Origin: CAKZML01 sp963823435
Lineage (GTDB): Bacteria > Pseudomonadota > Gammaproteobacteria > Steroidobacterales > BM003
Length of the DNA: 64,000 bases
NCBI GenBank assembly: GCA_963823435.1
Contig: CAWGLN010000001.1
Location: 62,001 to 126,000, forward strand
Direction: 5' to 3'
Under the pieces are notes generated by a model that worked only from the letters and a program-made list of their open reading frames with translations, searched no databases and was not told the DNA's origin. Positions 37,240 to 47,199 of this stretch are shown one piece after another (within the stretch, counting starts at the first letter, position 1; each line of letters begins with the position of its first letter). A program made the translations under genes and the position numbers.

Positions 37240-38613
37240 TCAGCTTCCTGTCTTGAGCGAATGATCTGCGTTATCAACCAACGCCTGAACGACGCGCTCC
37301 ATGCGCATGGCCCGCGAGCCTTTTACCAGCACGCGATGCTCCTTACTGATCTCCGGCAGCAGCGCTGCCAACAAATCTTCAACCCTGGCAAAGTGCTGCC
37401 CGCCTGTACCAAACGACTCAACCGCCGCCTGGCACAAGCGACCCAGACCGAACAGGCGCTGAACTCCCGATGCCCTGGCCAGGGCTCCAGCCTCGCGATG
37501 CAAGCGCTCTCCCTCCGGGCCAAGTTCACCCATATCTCCGAGCACCAGCCATCGCGGTCCCGGCAAGTCGGACAAGGCTTCCAGCGCCGCTTTCAGGGAC
37601 AATGGGTTCGCGTTATAGGTGTCGTCACATACCAGGGCGCCACGCAAGCCGCACATGAACTGCAGGCGGCCCGCCACCGGGACGACCCTCTCCAGACCGG
37701 CCACGATATCTGCGAGGTCAATGCCCTCCGCATAACAGGCAGCGGCAGCAGCCAGCGCATTGAGGGTGTTGTGACGCCCGACCAGGCTCAGCCTTACCCG
37801 GCTGTCTCCCTGTGGCGTATGCAGAATGAATATCTCTTCACCGGTTGCCGCCGGAGATTCACGACGTGCCTGGAAATCGGCCTGGGCGTGGAATCCAAAA
37901 CTCAGCACCTTGCGCTCGCCGGCCAGGGTCCGCCACAGCTCATAGAAGTCATCGTCACGATTGATGATCGCCGTACCATCAGCCGGGAGTCGCATGAACA
38001 ACTCGCCCTTGGCCCTGGCCACCCCGGGCAGGTCGCCGAAGCCCTCAAGATGGGCCGGACCGGCGTTATTGACCACCGCCACATCCGGGAGCGCAATACC
38101 CGCCAGGTAGTCGATTTCACCTGCGTGATTGGCGCCCATTTCAATCACCGCCGCCTGGTGCTCACTGCCCAGCTCGAACAAGGTCAGCGGCACACCGATG
38201 TCGTTGTTCAGATTGCCGCGCGTGGCCAGAACGTTGTGTTGCCGAGCCAGGATGCTGGCGATCATTTCCTTGACCGTTGTTTTGCCATTGCTGCCGGTAA
38301 CCGCAACCAGGGGCAGGGAAAACCGGCGCCGCCAGGCGCGAGCCAGATCACCGAGTGCACGGCGGCAATCCGGCACTATCAGTTGGCTGAAACCTGTCTC
38401 AACCTGGCGCTCCACGACACAGCCTGCAGCCCCTGCACCGACAGCCGCAGAAACGAAATCATGGCCGTCGAAGCGCTCTCCACGCAGGGCGACATACAGG
38501 CAGCCTTCCTGAACCTTGCGACTGTCGGTGGTCACGCCCTGGAAGGCCCGGTCCTCGCCCACCAGGCGCGCCTGCAGATGCGTGGCGATTTCTTTCAGCG
38601 AGCCGCTAATCAT
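37240..38613 (-). CDS. murF: UDP-MurNAc-tripeptide--D-Ala-D-Ala ligase MurF
   Basis: MurF adds D-Ala-D-Ala to the tripeptide precursor. It has 457 residues with an N-terminal uridine-binding domain, VTDSRKVQEGCLYVAL, the P-loop GSNGKTTVKEMI and DDTYNANPLSLKAAL. It overlaps murE by four bases. Confidence 0.96.
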   Translation of the reverse strand: MISGSLKEIATHLQARLVGEDRAFQGVTTDSRKVQEGCLYVALRGERFDGHDFVSAAVGAGAAGCVVERQVETGFSQLIVPDCRRALGDLARAWRRRFSLPLVAVTGSNGKTTVKEMIASILARQHNVLATRGNLNNDIGVPLTLFELGSEHQAAVIEMGANHAGEIDYLAGIALPDVAVVNNAGPAHLEGFGDLPGVARAKGELFMRLPADGTAIINRDDDFYELWRTLAGERKVLSFGFHAQADFQARRESPAATGEEIFILHTPQGDSRVRLSLVGRHNTLNALAAAAACYAEGIDLADIVAGLERVVPVAGRLQFMCGLRGALVCDDTYNANPLSLKAALEALSDLPGPRWLVLGDMGELGPEGERLHREAGALARASGVQRLFGLGRLCQAAVESFGTGGQHFARVEDLLAALLPEISKEHRVLVKGSRAMRMERVVQALVDNADHSLKTGS

Positions 38614-40106
38614 GCCCGCCTCTCAAGCGCCGCAATGGCGCAGGCCTGGTCGCTGAACGGCCGACGAAGGCTGCCTACCTGTTGATATTGCTCGTGACCC
38701 TTGCCGGCAATCAGCACCACATCGTCAGGATCAGCCTCTGCGATGCACTGACCGATGGCCATGGCGCGATCAGCTTGTTCAAGCACGTGCTCGTGCTGCC
38801 CGATACCAGCCCGAATATCGGTGATGATCAATTCGGGCGTCTCGGTTCTTGGATTATCACTGGTAATCACCAGTCGGTCCGCCAGCCGCGCCGCCACTTC
38901 TCCCATCAGGGGACGCTTGCCTTTGTCACGATCGCCACCGGCGCCAAACACACACCACAAGCGGCCACGGCAGTGCGCTCGAGCCGCGTCCAGGGCCTTT
39001 TCCAGCGCGTCGGGGCTGTGCGCAAAATCCACGATGACCAGGGGCGCGTTCGGACCTCGCGCCAGTGCCTGCATGCGCCCCGCAGGAGCGGTCACTTCAC
39101 CGAGGGCCTCAACAGCCGTTGGCAACTCGATGCCCTGCTCCAGCAGAACCGCAAGAACCAGTAACAGGTTTGCGGCGTTGAATGTCCCCAGCAGCGGGCT
39201 TTCCAGACTCGCGTCGCCCCAACTGGAGCGCAGGCTCAGCACCAGGCCCGACGCATGCGCCTGGATATCGGCCGCACGCAACCAGCGACTCGCACGCAGC
39301 CCCGGATGCTCACGTGTAGATACCGCTACGCAATGCATACCCTGGTCCAGGCTGCCGAAAAGCTGCAGGCCAAATTCATCGTCAACGTTCACCACCGCTG
39401 TACGCAGCCCCGGGCGCTTGAACAAGCGCGCCTTGGCCTCGGCATAGCTGATCATATCGCCGTGATAATCGAGGTGATCGCGGCTCAGGTTGGTAAACAG
39501 GGCATTGGCGAAACGCACGCCGTCTACACGCCCCTGGTCCAGGGCATGAGAGGACACCTCCATGACCACGTGTCGGGCTCCGGCCCCGGCCAGCCGGGCC
39601 AGGAGACGATGTACCGTGATCACATCCGGAGTGGTTAACTCAGCGGCGTGTAGTGAGCCAGGCAGACCCCAGCCTATGGTGCCTATCAGGGCGCCATCCA
39701 GACCCAGGCGTTGCAAGGCGCTTGCCAGCAGCCAGGCACAAGACGTCTTGCCATTGGTGCCGGTCACACCGGAGACCGTCATGTGCGACGAGGGTTGTCC
39801 GAAAAACCGGTCCGCAAGCTGACCCAGTTGCTCGCGCAGCCCCGGCACCGGAAAACATTTCACCTCACTGCCTTGTGGCGCCGACAATCCCGCTGCCGGC
39901 TCCCAGGCGATCACCGAGGCGCCCGCCGCGCGCGCCTGGTCCAGGTAATCCAGACCATGACCCCGGGTTCCGCTACAGGCCAGGAACATGCCGCCAGCTG
40001 CCAACTCCCTGGCATCCAGTGCAATGTCCGTCACTGACTGTCCACGCAGGGATTCAGGCACGTGGGCGCCAAGCAAATCACCCAGGGTGTGCGTGGCGAC
40101 CGTCAT
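38610..40106 (-). CDS. murE: UDP-MurNAc-L-Ala-D-Glu--meso-diaminopimelate ligase MurE
   Basis: MurE adds the third residue of the stem. It has 498 residues with the P-loop GTNGKTSCAWLL. The C-terminal motif is DNPRTE followed by P, the DNPR-type motif that marks diaminopimelate rather than lysine use. The substrate is therefore predicted to be meso-DAP. It overlaps ftsI by four bases. Confidence 0.95.
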   Translation of the reverse strand: MTVATHTLGDLLGAHVPESLRGQSVTDIALDARELAAGGMFLACSGTRGHGLDYLDQARAAGASVIAWEPAAGLSAPQGSEVKCFPVPGLREQLGQLADRFFGQPSSHMTVSGVTGTNGKTSCAWLLASALQRLGLDGALIGTIGWGLPGSLHAAELTTPDVITVHRLLARLAGAGARHVVMEVSSHALDQGRVDGVRFANALFTNLSRDHLDYHGDMISYAEAKARLFKRPGLRTAVVNVDDEFGLQLFGSLDQGMHCVAVSTREHPGLRASRWLRAADIQAHASGLVLSLRSSWGDASLESPLLGTFNAANLLLVLAVLLEQGIELPTAVEALGEVTAPAGRMQALARGPNAPLVIVDFAHSPDALEKALDAARAHCRGRLWCVFGAGGDRDKGKRPLMGEVAARLADRLVITSDNPRTETPELIITDIRAGIGQHEHVLEQADRAMAIGQCIAEADPDDVVLIAGKGHEQYQQVGSLRRPFSDQACAIAALERRA

Positions 40107-41830
40107 GGCGCATCCCTCATGGCCTGGACGATTTCCCCGGGTCGACGCCGGGGAATGTCGTCCGGCGCCAGCCCCAACAGACGCAAGGTCCCGGACATTA
40201 CCGAAGAAAACACCGGCGCCGCGACGTCACCGCCGTAGAACTTGCCGGCGGACGGCTCATCAATCATCACCACGATGGCCAGGCGCGGGGCGGTTGCCGG
40301 CGCCAGGCCGGCGAATACCGACACATAACGGTCCTGGGAATAGCCGCCCGCATCAGCCTTCCAGGAGGTGCCGGTTTTACCCGCCACACGGTAACCCGTG
40401 ACGGCGGCGCGGACCCCGGTGCCACCCTCGGTTACCACGGTTTCCAGCATTTCGATCAGGGCGCGGGAGGTGGCCGGTGACACCACGATTTCCCCTTTTG
40501 GCGCCTCGGTCTGACGCAGCAGGCTGATCGGCAGGTGGACACCGTTATTGGCCAGGGTCGCGTAAGCTTCGGTCAGCTGCAGCAAGGTCACCGACATGCC
40601 ATAGCCATACGCCATGGTGGCCTGGGCAATGGGCCGCCAGCTGTTGTAATTGGCCAGCAGGCCGGCGGACTCCGCGGGAAATCCACTGCCCGTCAGGGCG
40701 CCGAAACCGAAGCGTGCAAAAGTGCTCCACAGGTAACGCGACTCCAGTTCCATGGCAATCTTGCTGGCACCCACGTTACTGGACTTGGTCAGCACGGTAG
40801 CCAGGCTGATGTTGCCCAGGTTGTGCTTGTCCTGGATGACCTTGCTACCCACCTTGAAAAATCCGGGCGAGGTATCCACCCAGGAGTTTTTTTTGAACCC
40901 ACCGCTTTCCAGGGCGGCGGCCAGTACAAACGGCTTGATACTGGAACCGGGTTCGAAAATATCCGTCACCGCGCGGTTGCGATAACGGGAGGCACTAAAC
41001 TCCGAACGGTCATTGGGGTTAAAGGTGGGCTGGTTTGCCATGGCCAGCACTTCACCCGTGGTCACATCGATCACCACGATGGAACCGGCCTTGGCATTGT
41101 TCGCCTGCACCGCCTGCTTTAATTCGCGGTAAGCCAGGTACTGGATACGCAGATCCAGACTCAGTTCCAGCGGCTGCCCTTCCCTGAGAGGCTCGACCTG
41201 TTCCACTTCAATGGTGTTGCCACGCCGGTCACGCAGCACGCGCTTGAATCCCGGTTCCCCGGCCAACCAGCCGTCGTACGCCAGTTCAAGACCTTCCTGG
41301 CCACGATCGTCAATATCGGTAAAGCCGAGCAGATGACCTGTCACCTCTCCGGCCGGGTAGAAGCGATGGTATTCCCGCTGCAAATACACGCCGGGAATAT
41401 TCAGCTTTTCTACGCGCTGGGTTCGCTCCGGCGACATATGCCGCTGCAGGTAAAGAAACTCCCGATTCAGGTTGGAGGTGATCCTGCGCTTGAGCCAATC
41501 GGGCTTGACTTCCATGGCTCGGGCAAGCTCGGGCAGACTGTCAGTCGCATCGGCAACCAGGCGGGGATTTACCCAGACACTGTCCACCGGCGTGCTGATC
41601 GCCAGCGCCTCGCCGTTACGATCGGTGATAGGCCCGCGCGGGGCCACGGTGGGAACAATCCGCAGGTGACGCGCGTCGCCCTGCTCGGCAAGAAACGCAT
41701 TCCTCAATACTTGCAGGTCCAGAGACCGTATCACCAGGGCAAGTCCGACCAGCACCAGCAGAGCCAGTACGAAACTGACCCGCAGCCGGATCTGTTTTAA
41801 CTGCTGTTCAAAAGAGGCCGATTTACTCAT
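40103..41830 (-). CDS. ftsI: Septal peptidoglycan transpeptidase FtsI (PBP3)
   Basis: FtsI cross-links septal murein with FtsW. The protein has 575 residues. A basic cytoplasmic tail and one transmembrane helix (about 17-36) precede the pedestal. The transpeptidase motifs are SSIK at 296-299 (catalytic Ser296), SSN in TKSSNVGASK and KTGT in AGKTGTSWKAD. Overlaps ftsL and murE by four bases each. Confidence 0.96.
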   Translation of the reverse strand: MSKSASFEQQLKQIRLRVSFVLALLVLVGLALVIRSLDLQVLRNAFLAEQGDARHLRIVPTVAPRGPITDRNGEALAISTPVDSVWVNPRLVADATDSLPELARAMEVKPDWLKRRITSNLNREFLYLQRHMSPERTQRVEKLNIPGVYLQREYHRFYPAGEVTGHLLGFTDIDDRGQEGLELAYDGWLAGEPGFKRVLRDRRGNTIEVEQVEPLREGQPLELSLDLRIQYLAYRELKQAVQANNAKAGSIVVIDVTTGEVLAMANQPTFNPNDRSEFSASRYRNRAVTDIFEPGSSIKPFVLAAALESGGFKKNSWVDTSPGFFKVGSKVIQDKHNLGNISLATVLTKSSNVGASKIAMELESRYLWSTFARFGFGALTGSGFPAESAGLLANYNSWRPIAQATMAYGYGMSVTLLQLTEAYATLANNGVHLPISLLRQTEAPKGEIVVSPATSRALIEMLETVVTEGGTGVRAAVTGYRVAGKTGTSWKADAGGYSQDRYVSVFAGLAPATAPRLAIVVMIDEPSAGKFYGGDVAAPVFSSVMSGTLRLLGLAPDDIPRRRPGEIVQAMRDAP

Positions 41831-42105
41831 TGACTGACGATGTACACGTCTGAAGGTTGAGGGATGTGCATGTCCAGGCGCACACGCGCCTCACGATCGA
41901 TGCGCGCATGGGTTGACCAGTAACTTTCCTCTATTTGCAAACGCCACCAGTCCACGACCAATTCGTCTCGCTGGCTATTGAGTTGTTGCAGGTGGGTGAA
42001 TTGCCGACGGGATTCGTGCGTGGTGTAGACCACGGCCAGGGATGACAGCAGGATCAGCAGCAGCAGACCCGGAACCACAATACGTATCAGCGCTGAGGTG
42101 TTCAT
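41827..42105 (-). CDS. ftsL: Cell division protein FtsL
   Basis: FtsL is a small bitopic protein that joins FtsB and FtsQ to activate FtsWI. It has 92 residues: a transmembrane helix (about 8-28, IVVPGLLLLILLSSLAVVY) and a leucine-zipper-like periplasmic coil (RRQFTHLQQLNSQRDELVVD). The identification depends on small size, topology and place between rsmH and ftsI. Confidence 0.92.
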   Translation of the reverse strand: MNTSALIRIVVPGLLLLILLSSLAVVYTTHESRRQFTHLQQLNSQRDELVVDWWRLQIEESYWSTHARIDREARVRLDMHIPQPSDVYIVSQ

Positions 42106-43025
42106 CGAATCTTCTCCCCCACTCTCAGCGTGGCGCTGCGCGAGCGAGGATTGGCATCCAGCTCTGCCTCGCCCGCGCCAACACCTTTTCCTATCACCCG
42201 CATACGTGGTTTTGCGTGCTCGGGAATATCGGGAAGACCCGCATATACAGGATCAGGGCGTGAATGTCCGCGTATGAAACGCTTGACCATGCGGTCTTCG
42301 AGGGAGTGGAAACTGATCACACAAAGCCGGCCACCGGGGGCGAGCAACTCCAGCGCCGCGTCCAACCCGGACTCCAGGGCCTGCATTTCCCGGTTCAGGT
42401 GTATGCGTATGGCCTGGAAGGTCCTGGTCGCGGGATGCTTGCGTTCGCGTGAGCGGGGAACCGCCGAGGACACCACCGCCGCCAGGTCAGCGGTCCTTTC
42501 AAAGGGCTTTTCCTCGCGTCGGCCCAGGATAGCCCGGGTGATACGCCTGGCATGCTTTTCCTCGCCGTAACGCCACAGAACCTGGTTGATCTCATCTTCT
42601 GTGGCCACGGCCAGCCACTGGGCGGCGGTCATTCCCTCTTCGTTATCCATACGCATATCAAGGGGGCCGTCGGCCTGGAAACTGAAGCCACGTTCGGGCG
42701 CATCCAGCTGGGGTGAGGAAACCCCAAGGTCGAACAGCAGTCCGTCCAACGCCTGGATATCATGTTCCCTCGCAATCTGCGCCAACATTTCGAACGAACC
42801 CCTGATAATCGTTACACGTTGATCTTCGCCAAACTGTTGCCTGGCCACTTCAATGGCCTGCGGGTCCCGGTCCAGCACAATCAGCCGCCCCTCGGTTCCC
42901 AGCGCCTGCAGGATTGACCCGGCGTGCCCGCCTCTCCCAAAAGTGGCGTCCAGGTACTTGCCTGCAGGCCTGACGGCCAGGGCATCCAGCGCCTCCTTAT
43001 GGAGTACCGGCAGATGGCGTTCCAA
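42102..43025 (-). CDS. rsmH: 16S rRNA (cytosine(1402)-N4)-methyltransferase RsmH
   Basis: RsmH methylates C1402 of 16S rRNA. TTG 43025 gives MERHLPVLHKEAL, the usual start of the family, with AGGA 9 bases upstream; the open frame to 43100 lies inside mraZ. The 307-residue product has the SAM motif DATFGRGGHAGSIL, DGLLFDLGVSSPQLD and the C-terminal ISFHSLEDRMVKRF. It lies 11 bases from mraZ. Confidence 0.94.
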   Translation of the reverse strand: MERHLPVLHKEALDALAVRPAGKYLDATFGRGGHAGSILQALGTEGRLIVLDRDPQAIEVARQQFGEDQRVTIIRGSFEMLAQIAREHDIQALDGLLFDLGVSSPQLDAPERGFSFQADGPLDMRMDNEEGMTAAQWLAVATEDEINQVLWRYGEEKHARRITRAILGRREEKPFERTADLAAVVSSAVPRSRERKHPATRTFQAIRIHLNREMQALESGLDAALELLAPGGRLCVISFHSLEDRMVKRFIRGHSRPDPVYAGLPDIPEHAKPRMRVIGKGVGAGEAELDANPRSRSATLRVGEKIR

Positions 43026-43036
43026 AGCCGGGATTC

Positions 43037-43489
43037 CTATAAGGAGAGAGATTCGAGCTCGGCCGGCAGGTCTACCCCGTCGTCCTCGGTCTGAAGCCAC
43101 TGGTCGCGTTTCGCGTTCCAGCGTTCCTCATCCCAAAGCTCAAATTTATTGCCCTGTCCGATGAGGATGGCCTGTCGGTCCAACCCCGCGAACTCCCTCA
43201 ACTCGCGTGGAAGCAAAATACGTCCATGACCGTCCAGGTCCAGCTCGGTCGCATAGCCCACCATCAACCGCTGTAACCGGCGGGCCTGGGGATTCAGGCT
43301 GGGCAGACGCACCAGCTTGCGCTCGATCTCTTCCCAGTCCGGAAACGGGTAGATCAGCAGGCAATAATCGCGGTCTACGGTAACCACAAGCCGACCATCA
43401 CTTTTCTCGGACAGCCGGTCGCGATAGCGCGTGGGCATGGCCATGCGCCCCTTTGCGTCCAGTGTGATTTTGCTTGCACCGCGAAACAT
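43037..43489 (-). CDS. mraZ: Transcriptional regulator MraZ
   Basis: MraZ is a ring-forming DNA-binding protein with two SpoVT-AbrB (MraZ) domains. It represses its own promoter in E. coli. The 150-residue product has MFRGASKITLDAKGRMAMP in the first repeat and ELDLDGHGRILLPRELREFA in the second; DAKGRxxxP and DGHGRxxLP are the DNA-contact motifs. First gene of the dcw cluster. Its likely target boxes lie just upstream (43519-43543). Confidence 0.95.
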   Translation of the reverse strand: MFRGASKITLDAKGRMAMPTRYRDRLSEKSDGRLVVTVDRDYCLLIYPFPDWEEIERKLVRLPSLNPQARRLQRLMVGYATELDLDGHGRILLPRELREFAGLDRQAILIGQGNKFELWDEERWNAKRDQWLQTEDDGVDLPAELESLSL

Positions 43490-43518
43490 GACTTAAGGTT
43501 CTCCAAAAAAGCCTGGAG

Positions 43519-43543
43519 TTCCATTTCTCCCCACTTTTCCCCA
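43519..43543 (-). promoter_or_regulatory. MraZ-binding boxes upstream of mraZ
   Basis: Three boxes on the minus strand are spaced exactly 10 bases apart: TGGGG (43543-43539), TGGGG (43533-43529) and TGGAA (43523-43519). MraZ is known to bind TGGGN repeats with five-base spacers. They cover the start site of the promoter at 43553-43582, which fits autorepression of the whole cluster. Confidence 0.75.
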
Positions 43544-43552
43544 CCTGCCGAC

Positions 43553-43582
43553 ACTATAGGTACGCGCGAGCCGCACTGTCAA
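43553..43582 (-). promoter_or_regulatory. Sigma-70 promoter of the dcw cluster
   Basis: On the minus strand, TTGACA (43582-43577) and TATAGT (43558-43553) are separated by 18 bases. The -35 is perfect and the -10 is 5 of 6. The expected start is near 43545, directly over the MraZ boxes. Confidence 0.75.
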
Positions 43583-43735
43583 CACAAAAACAGCAAAAAT
43601 TTCTTAGTTGTGAGTAACTTAGACGCGCTTTCGAAGTGGGATTCGGGGTATTTTCAGACTATTTTGAGGCACAAAATCAGTAGGTTAAGCCCGCTTCCTA
43701 GAAAGGCCTTTAAATAGAAAATTATTATGTGAAAG

Positions 43736-44106
<371 letters not shown>

Positions 44107-44138
44107 GCCGCGAACAATAGGTCCTATGGAGCTAAAAT

Positions 44139-44999
44139 TCAAGGCAAATCAATATCTTTGTGTAATTCTGTCGCCCGCTTGTAGACCTGGTTTCGACCCA
44201 GGTCGGTGAGTGCGCATGCCAGCTTCACCGCCTGACTTAACGGCAGCACAGGCAGTAGCACGGAAAGCACCCTGTCCAGGTCCTGGTCATGCTCTTCCTC
44301 GGCAATACCCCGACCCTCAACCAGCACGACCAGCTCGCCCCGGCTCATGTCCGGATCACTGTCCGACTGCAGCTTGAGTTCACCCAGGTTCGCCCGGTAA
44401 AGCGACTCATAGAGCTTGGTCAATTCGCGTGCAACCGCGGCCTCTCGCTGGGACCCGAAAACCAAACAAAGATCCTCGAGCATGTCCGCCAGGCGCTTGC
44501 CTGACTCGTAAAAGACCAGCGTCCGCGACTCTGCTGCCAGGGTCTGCAATCGGGCCTGCCGGGCTGTCCGCCTGGCTGGCAGGAACCCCTCGAATACGAA
44601 GCGATCTGTGGGCAATCCGGCTACCGACAGGGCAGCGATCGCGGCACAGGGGCCGGGCACGGCAATCACCGGCAGGTTCAATTCACGCAGACGTCGCAGC
44701 AGCGGAAAACCGGGATCACTCACCAGGGGCGTACCTGCATCAGACACCAGGGCGATACTTTGATTCTCCTGCAAGCGTTGTACCAACGACTCCAGTTTTT
44801 GTTTTTCGTTGTGCTCGTGTAGCGATTGCATCGGCCTGCTCAAGCCAAAATGCCGGAGCAGTTGGGCGGTGTGCCGCGTGTCCTCTGCCACCACAAGGTC
44901 AACCTGAGTCAGGACGTCCACCGCCCTGGGAGAAAGATCCGCCAGGTTGCCAATGGGTGTGGCAACGACATACAGGGTACCGGGGGAAATCTGTTGCAT
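44139..44999 (-). CDS. rsmI: 16S rRNA (cytidine(1402)-2'-O)-methyltransferase RsmI
   Basis: RsmI adds the 2'-O-methyl group to C1402, the same base that RsmH modifies. The 286-residue protein has LYVVATPIGNLADLSPRA, EDTRHTAQLL, DAGTPLVSDPG and FYESGKRLADML. It diverges from lpoA, as is usual, with repeat copy F in between. Confidence 0.95.
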   Translation of the reverse strand: MQQISPGTLYVVATPIGNLADLSPRAVDVLTQVDLVVAEDTRHTAQLLRHFGLSRPMQSLHEHNEKQKLESLVQRLQENQSIALVSDAGTPLVSDPGFPLLRRLRELNLPVIAVPGPCAAIAALSVAGLPTDRFVFEGFLPARRTARQARLQTLAAESRTLVFYESGKRLADMLEDLCLVFGSQREAAVARELTKLYESLYRANLGELKLQSDSDPDMSRGELVVLVEGRGIAEEEHDQDLDRVLSVLLPVLPLSQAVKLACALTDLGRNQVYKRATELHKDIDLP

Positions 45000-45042
45000 G
45001 GGATAATCGGGCCAGAAAGGTTAATCTTGCGGGAGGATAGCA

Positions 45043-45187
45043 AGGAGTCTCTGATCTATTCGTGAATCGTATCTTGGGGCTAAAATATGCACCTTCTGTG
45101 TGGCCAATCGTCGCAACAGAACCACTATTACGTGCGCTTGGCGCCTTGAATCTGAAATCTACGCGTCGAGAATAAATCAGAGGCCCC
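45043..45187 (+). repeat. Copy F of the interspersed element
   Basis: A compact 145-base copy, with no nested repeat, in the 307-base gap between rsmI and lpoA. Left end AGGAGTCTCTGATCTATTC, right end GAATAAATCAGAGGCCCC. The inner blocks GCCAATCGTCGCAACAGAAC and GCGCTTGGCGCCTTGAATC match copy E. I see no gene in the rest of the gap (45188-45306), which should hold the lpoA promoter. Confidence 0.85.
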
Positions 45188-45306
45188 AAAAAAACTGTGA
45201 CCCAGCGGAGAATTCCGCAAATATCCGACAATGACCCAGGAATGATGCTCGCCGACAGCCCGGGCTATTGCTTTAATGGCCACCGGGACATGAATGACCC
45301 AGGACA

Positions 45307-47199
45307 ATGAATCGCATGAGAACAGACCCAAGCCCCATCCACAATGCCCTGCGCAAGCTGGCGCTGCTGGTGCTACTGGCAACAATGGCTGCCTGCCAGG
45401 CACCCGTGAGATGGGCGGATTCGGGCGACAGAGTCGCTGCGGCTGAGCAGGCAACGGAACGCGGGCAGTACCGGGAAGCAGCGCAAATCTATCTTGAGCT
45501 TGCTGACCAGGATAGCGGCTCCACGGCCGACCACTGGCGCCTGCTGGCAGCCCGGCAATGGCTGAACGCCCAGGACCTGGCTGCCGCCGCCAAGGCCCTG
45601 GATTCAGTCTCCGGCCCCATGGACAGGGATAACCTTGCCCTGTGGTCCTTGCTGGGCGCGCAACTGCTGCTATATCAAGACAAGGCCGGCGAGGCCTTAC
45701 AAAGGCTGGAAGAATCACCTCCCCCGACCTCGGCCACCGCGGCTGAATTTTACGCCTTGAAAGGCGACATCCTGCTGCGGCTGAACAGGATCGACCAGGC
45801 AATCCTGGCATTCAACGACGAGCAGAACTGGCTGAACAATGCCGCCGATATCCTGTCCAGCCAGCAACGACTGCTGGATCAACTGGAGGCGATTGAACGC
45901 GAGCGAGGCCTGGGAGAACCTGCACAGGAAGACGAACTGGTAAACGGCTGGATTGCACTGGCCCGTATGAGCGCCCGGACCGCCGCTGATGGACCCGCCT
46001 ACCTGGTCGGTTTACGCAGCTGGCGCATGGCTTTTCCCCAACACCCGGCGAGTACCGGCATCGTCGCCAGGCTGATGGAGCAATACCGCGGGGCCGGCAA
46101 CTACCCTCTCCAGGTGGCCTTGCTGTTGCCGTTGAGCGGCAGAGAGCAGGCATTTGGGGAGGCCGTGCGAGACGGCTTCCTGGCCGCTTACCTGCAAAGT
46201 CCAAACAAGTCCTTGTTGCCCGTGGTCCGGGTTTACGACACTCGGCAACTGGGCGCGCCCGACGGTTACCGCAACGCCATTGCAGACGGTGCTGACATGA
46301 TTGTCGGTCCCCTGTTAAAAGATGAGGTGACGCAACTCATGGGCAGCGCCAATGGTGAAGCCCCCGTGCTGGCATTGAACCTTGGCAACGCCGGGGGTTA
46401 CATACCGCCGGTTTTTTACCAGTTTTCCCTGGACCCGGAGGACGAGGCTCGCGAGGCGGCCCGCAGGGCACTGGCCGACGGACGCTTTCGGGCCATGGCC
46501 CTGGTGCCCGCCAGCAACTGGGGCAAACGTCTGCTGGACAGCTTTGCCGCGGAACTCGCTGCAAAGGGTGGTGAATTACTCAGCAGCGCCGCCTATGACC
46601 CGGACGAACAGGATTATGCATCGGCCATTACCCGTGCATTGAACCTGGATCAAAGCAAGGAGCGCTACAGGAAGCTGTCGGATGTGTTGGGTATGTACCC
46701 GGAATTTGAACCTCGCCGTCGCCAGGACGTCGATTTCATCTTCGTGGCGGCACAACCGGAGCAGGGCAGATTGATACGCCCGCAACTGAAATTTCATTAC
46801 GCGTCCGACCTGCCGGTGTATGCAACATCGGCTATCTACCAGCCAGATGTCGCGGCGAACAAGGATCTGGATGGGCTGATATTTACGGACATGCCCTGGT
46901 TGCTAAGCCAGGCACAGGATAATTCGGGTCTGCACGCCACGGTCACCGCCTCACTGACCGACTTGCAGGAAACCCAGCCCAGGCTGGTGGCCATGGGTAT
47001 CGACGCTTTCCGGTTACTGCCCTGGCTGTTTGCCGGTCAGGAGGTCTCCGGACTGCCCGGGGCCACGGGTGTGCTCAGCGTGACGGCCAACGGCATCGTG
47101 CAAAGACAATTGCAGTGGGCCCGGTTCAGTAACGGCAGACCCGTCCGACTTCAGAACAAGGTCCCGGACCCTGCCGACCCGGTCACCATAGAATATTGA
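45307..47199 (+). CDS. lpoA: Penicillin-binding protein activator LpoA (lipoprotein)
   Basis: LpoA is an outer membrane lipoprotein that activates PBP1A. It has 630 residues with a type II signal peptide and lipobox LATMAAC (Cys29). A TPR-like N-terminal domain (about 40-250) is followed by an LppC domain of periplasmic binding protein fold (QVALLLPLSGREQAFGEAVR to the C-terminus). The start MNRMRTDPS could also be ATG 45316. TTGA overlaps yraN. Confidence 0.93.
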   Translation: MNRMRTDPSPIHNALRKLALLVLLATMAACQAPVRWADSGDRVAAAEQATERGQYREAAQIYLELADQDSGSTADHWRLLAARQWLNAQDLAAAAKALDSVSGPMDRDNLALWSLLGAQLLLYQDKAGEALQRLEESPPPTSATAAEFYALKGDILLRLNRIDQAILAFNDEQNWLNNAADILSSQQRLLDQLEAIERERGLGEPAQEDELVNGWIALARMSARTAADGPAYLVGLRSWRMAFPQHPASTGIVARLMEQYRGAGNYPLQVALLLPLSGREQAFGEAVRDGFLAAYLQSPNKSLLPVVRVYDTRQLGAPDGYRNAIADGADMIVGPLLKDEVTQLMGSANGEAPVLALNLGNAGGYIPPVFYQFSLDPEDEAREAARRALADGRFRAMALVPASNWGKRLLDSFAAELAAKGGELLSSAAYDPDEQDYASAITRALNLDQSKERYRKLSDVLGMYPEFEPRRRQDVDFIFVAAQPEQGRLIRPQLKFHYASDLPVYATSAIYQPDVAANKDLDGLIFTDMPWLLSQAQDNSGLHATVTASLTDLQETQPRLVAMGIDAFRLLPWLFAGQEVSGLPGATGVLSVTANGIVQRQLQWARFSNGRPVRLQNKVPDPADPVTIEY

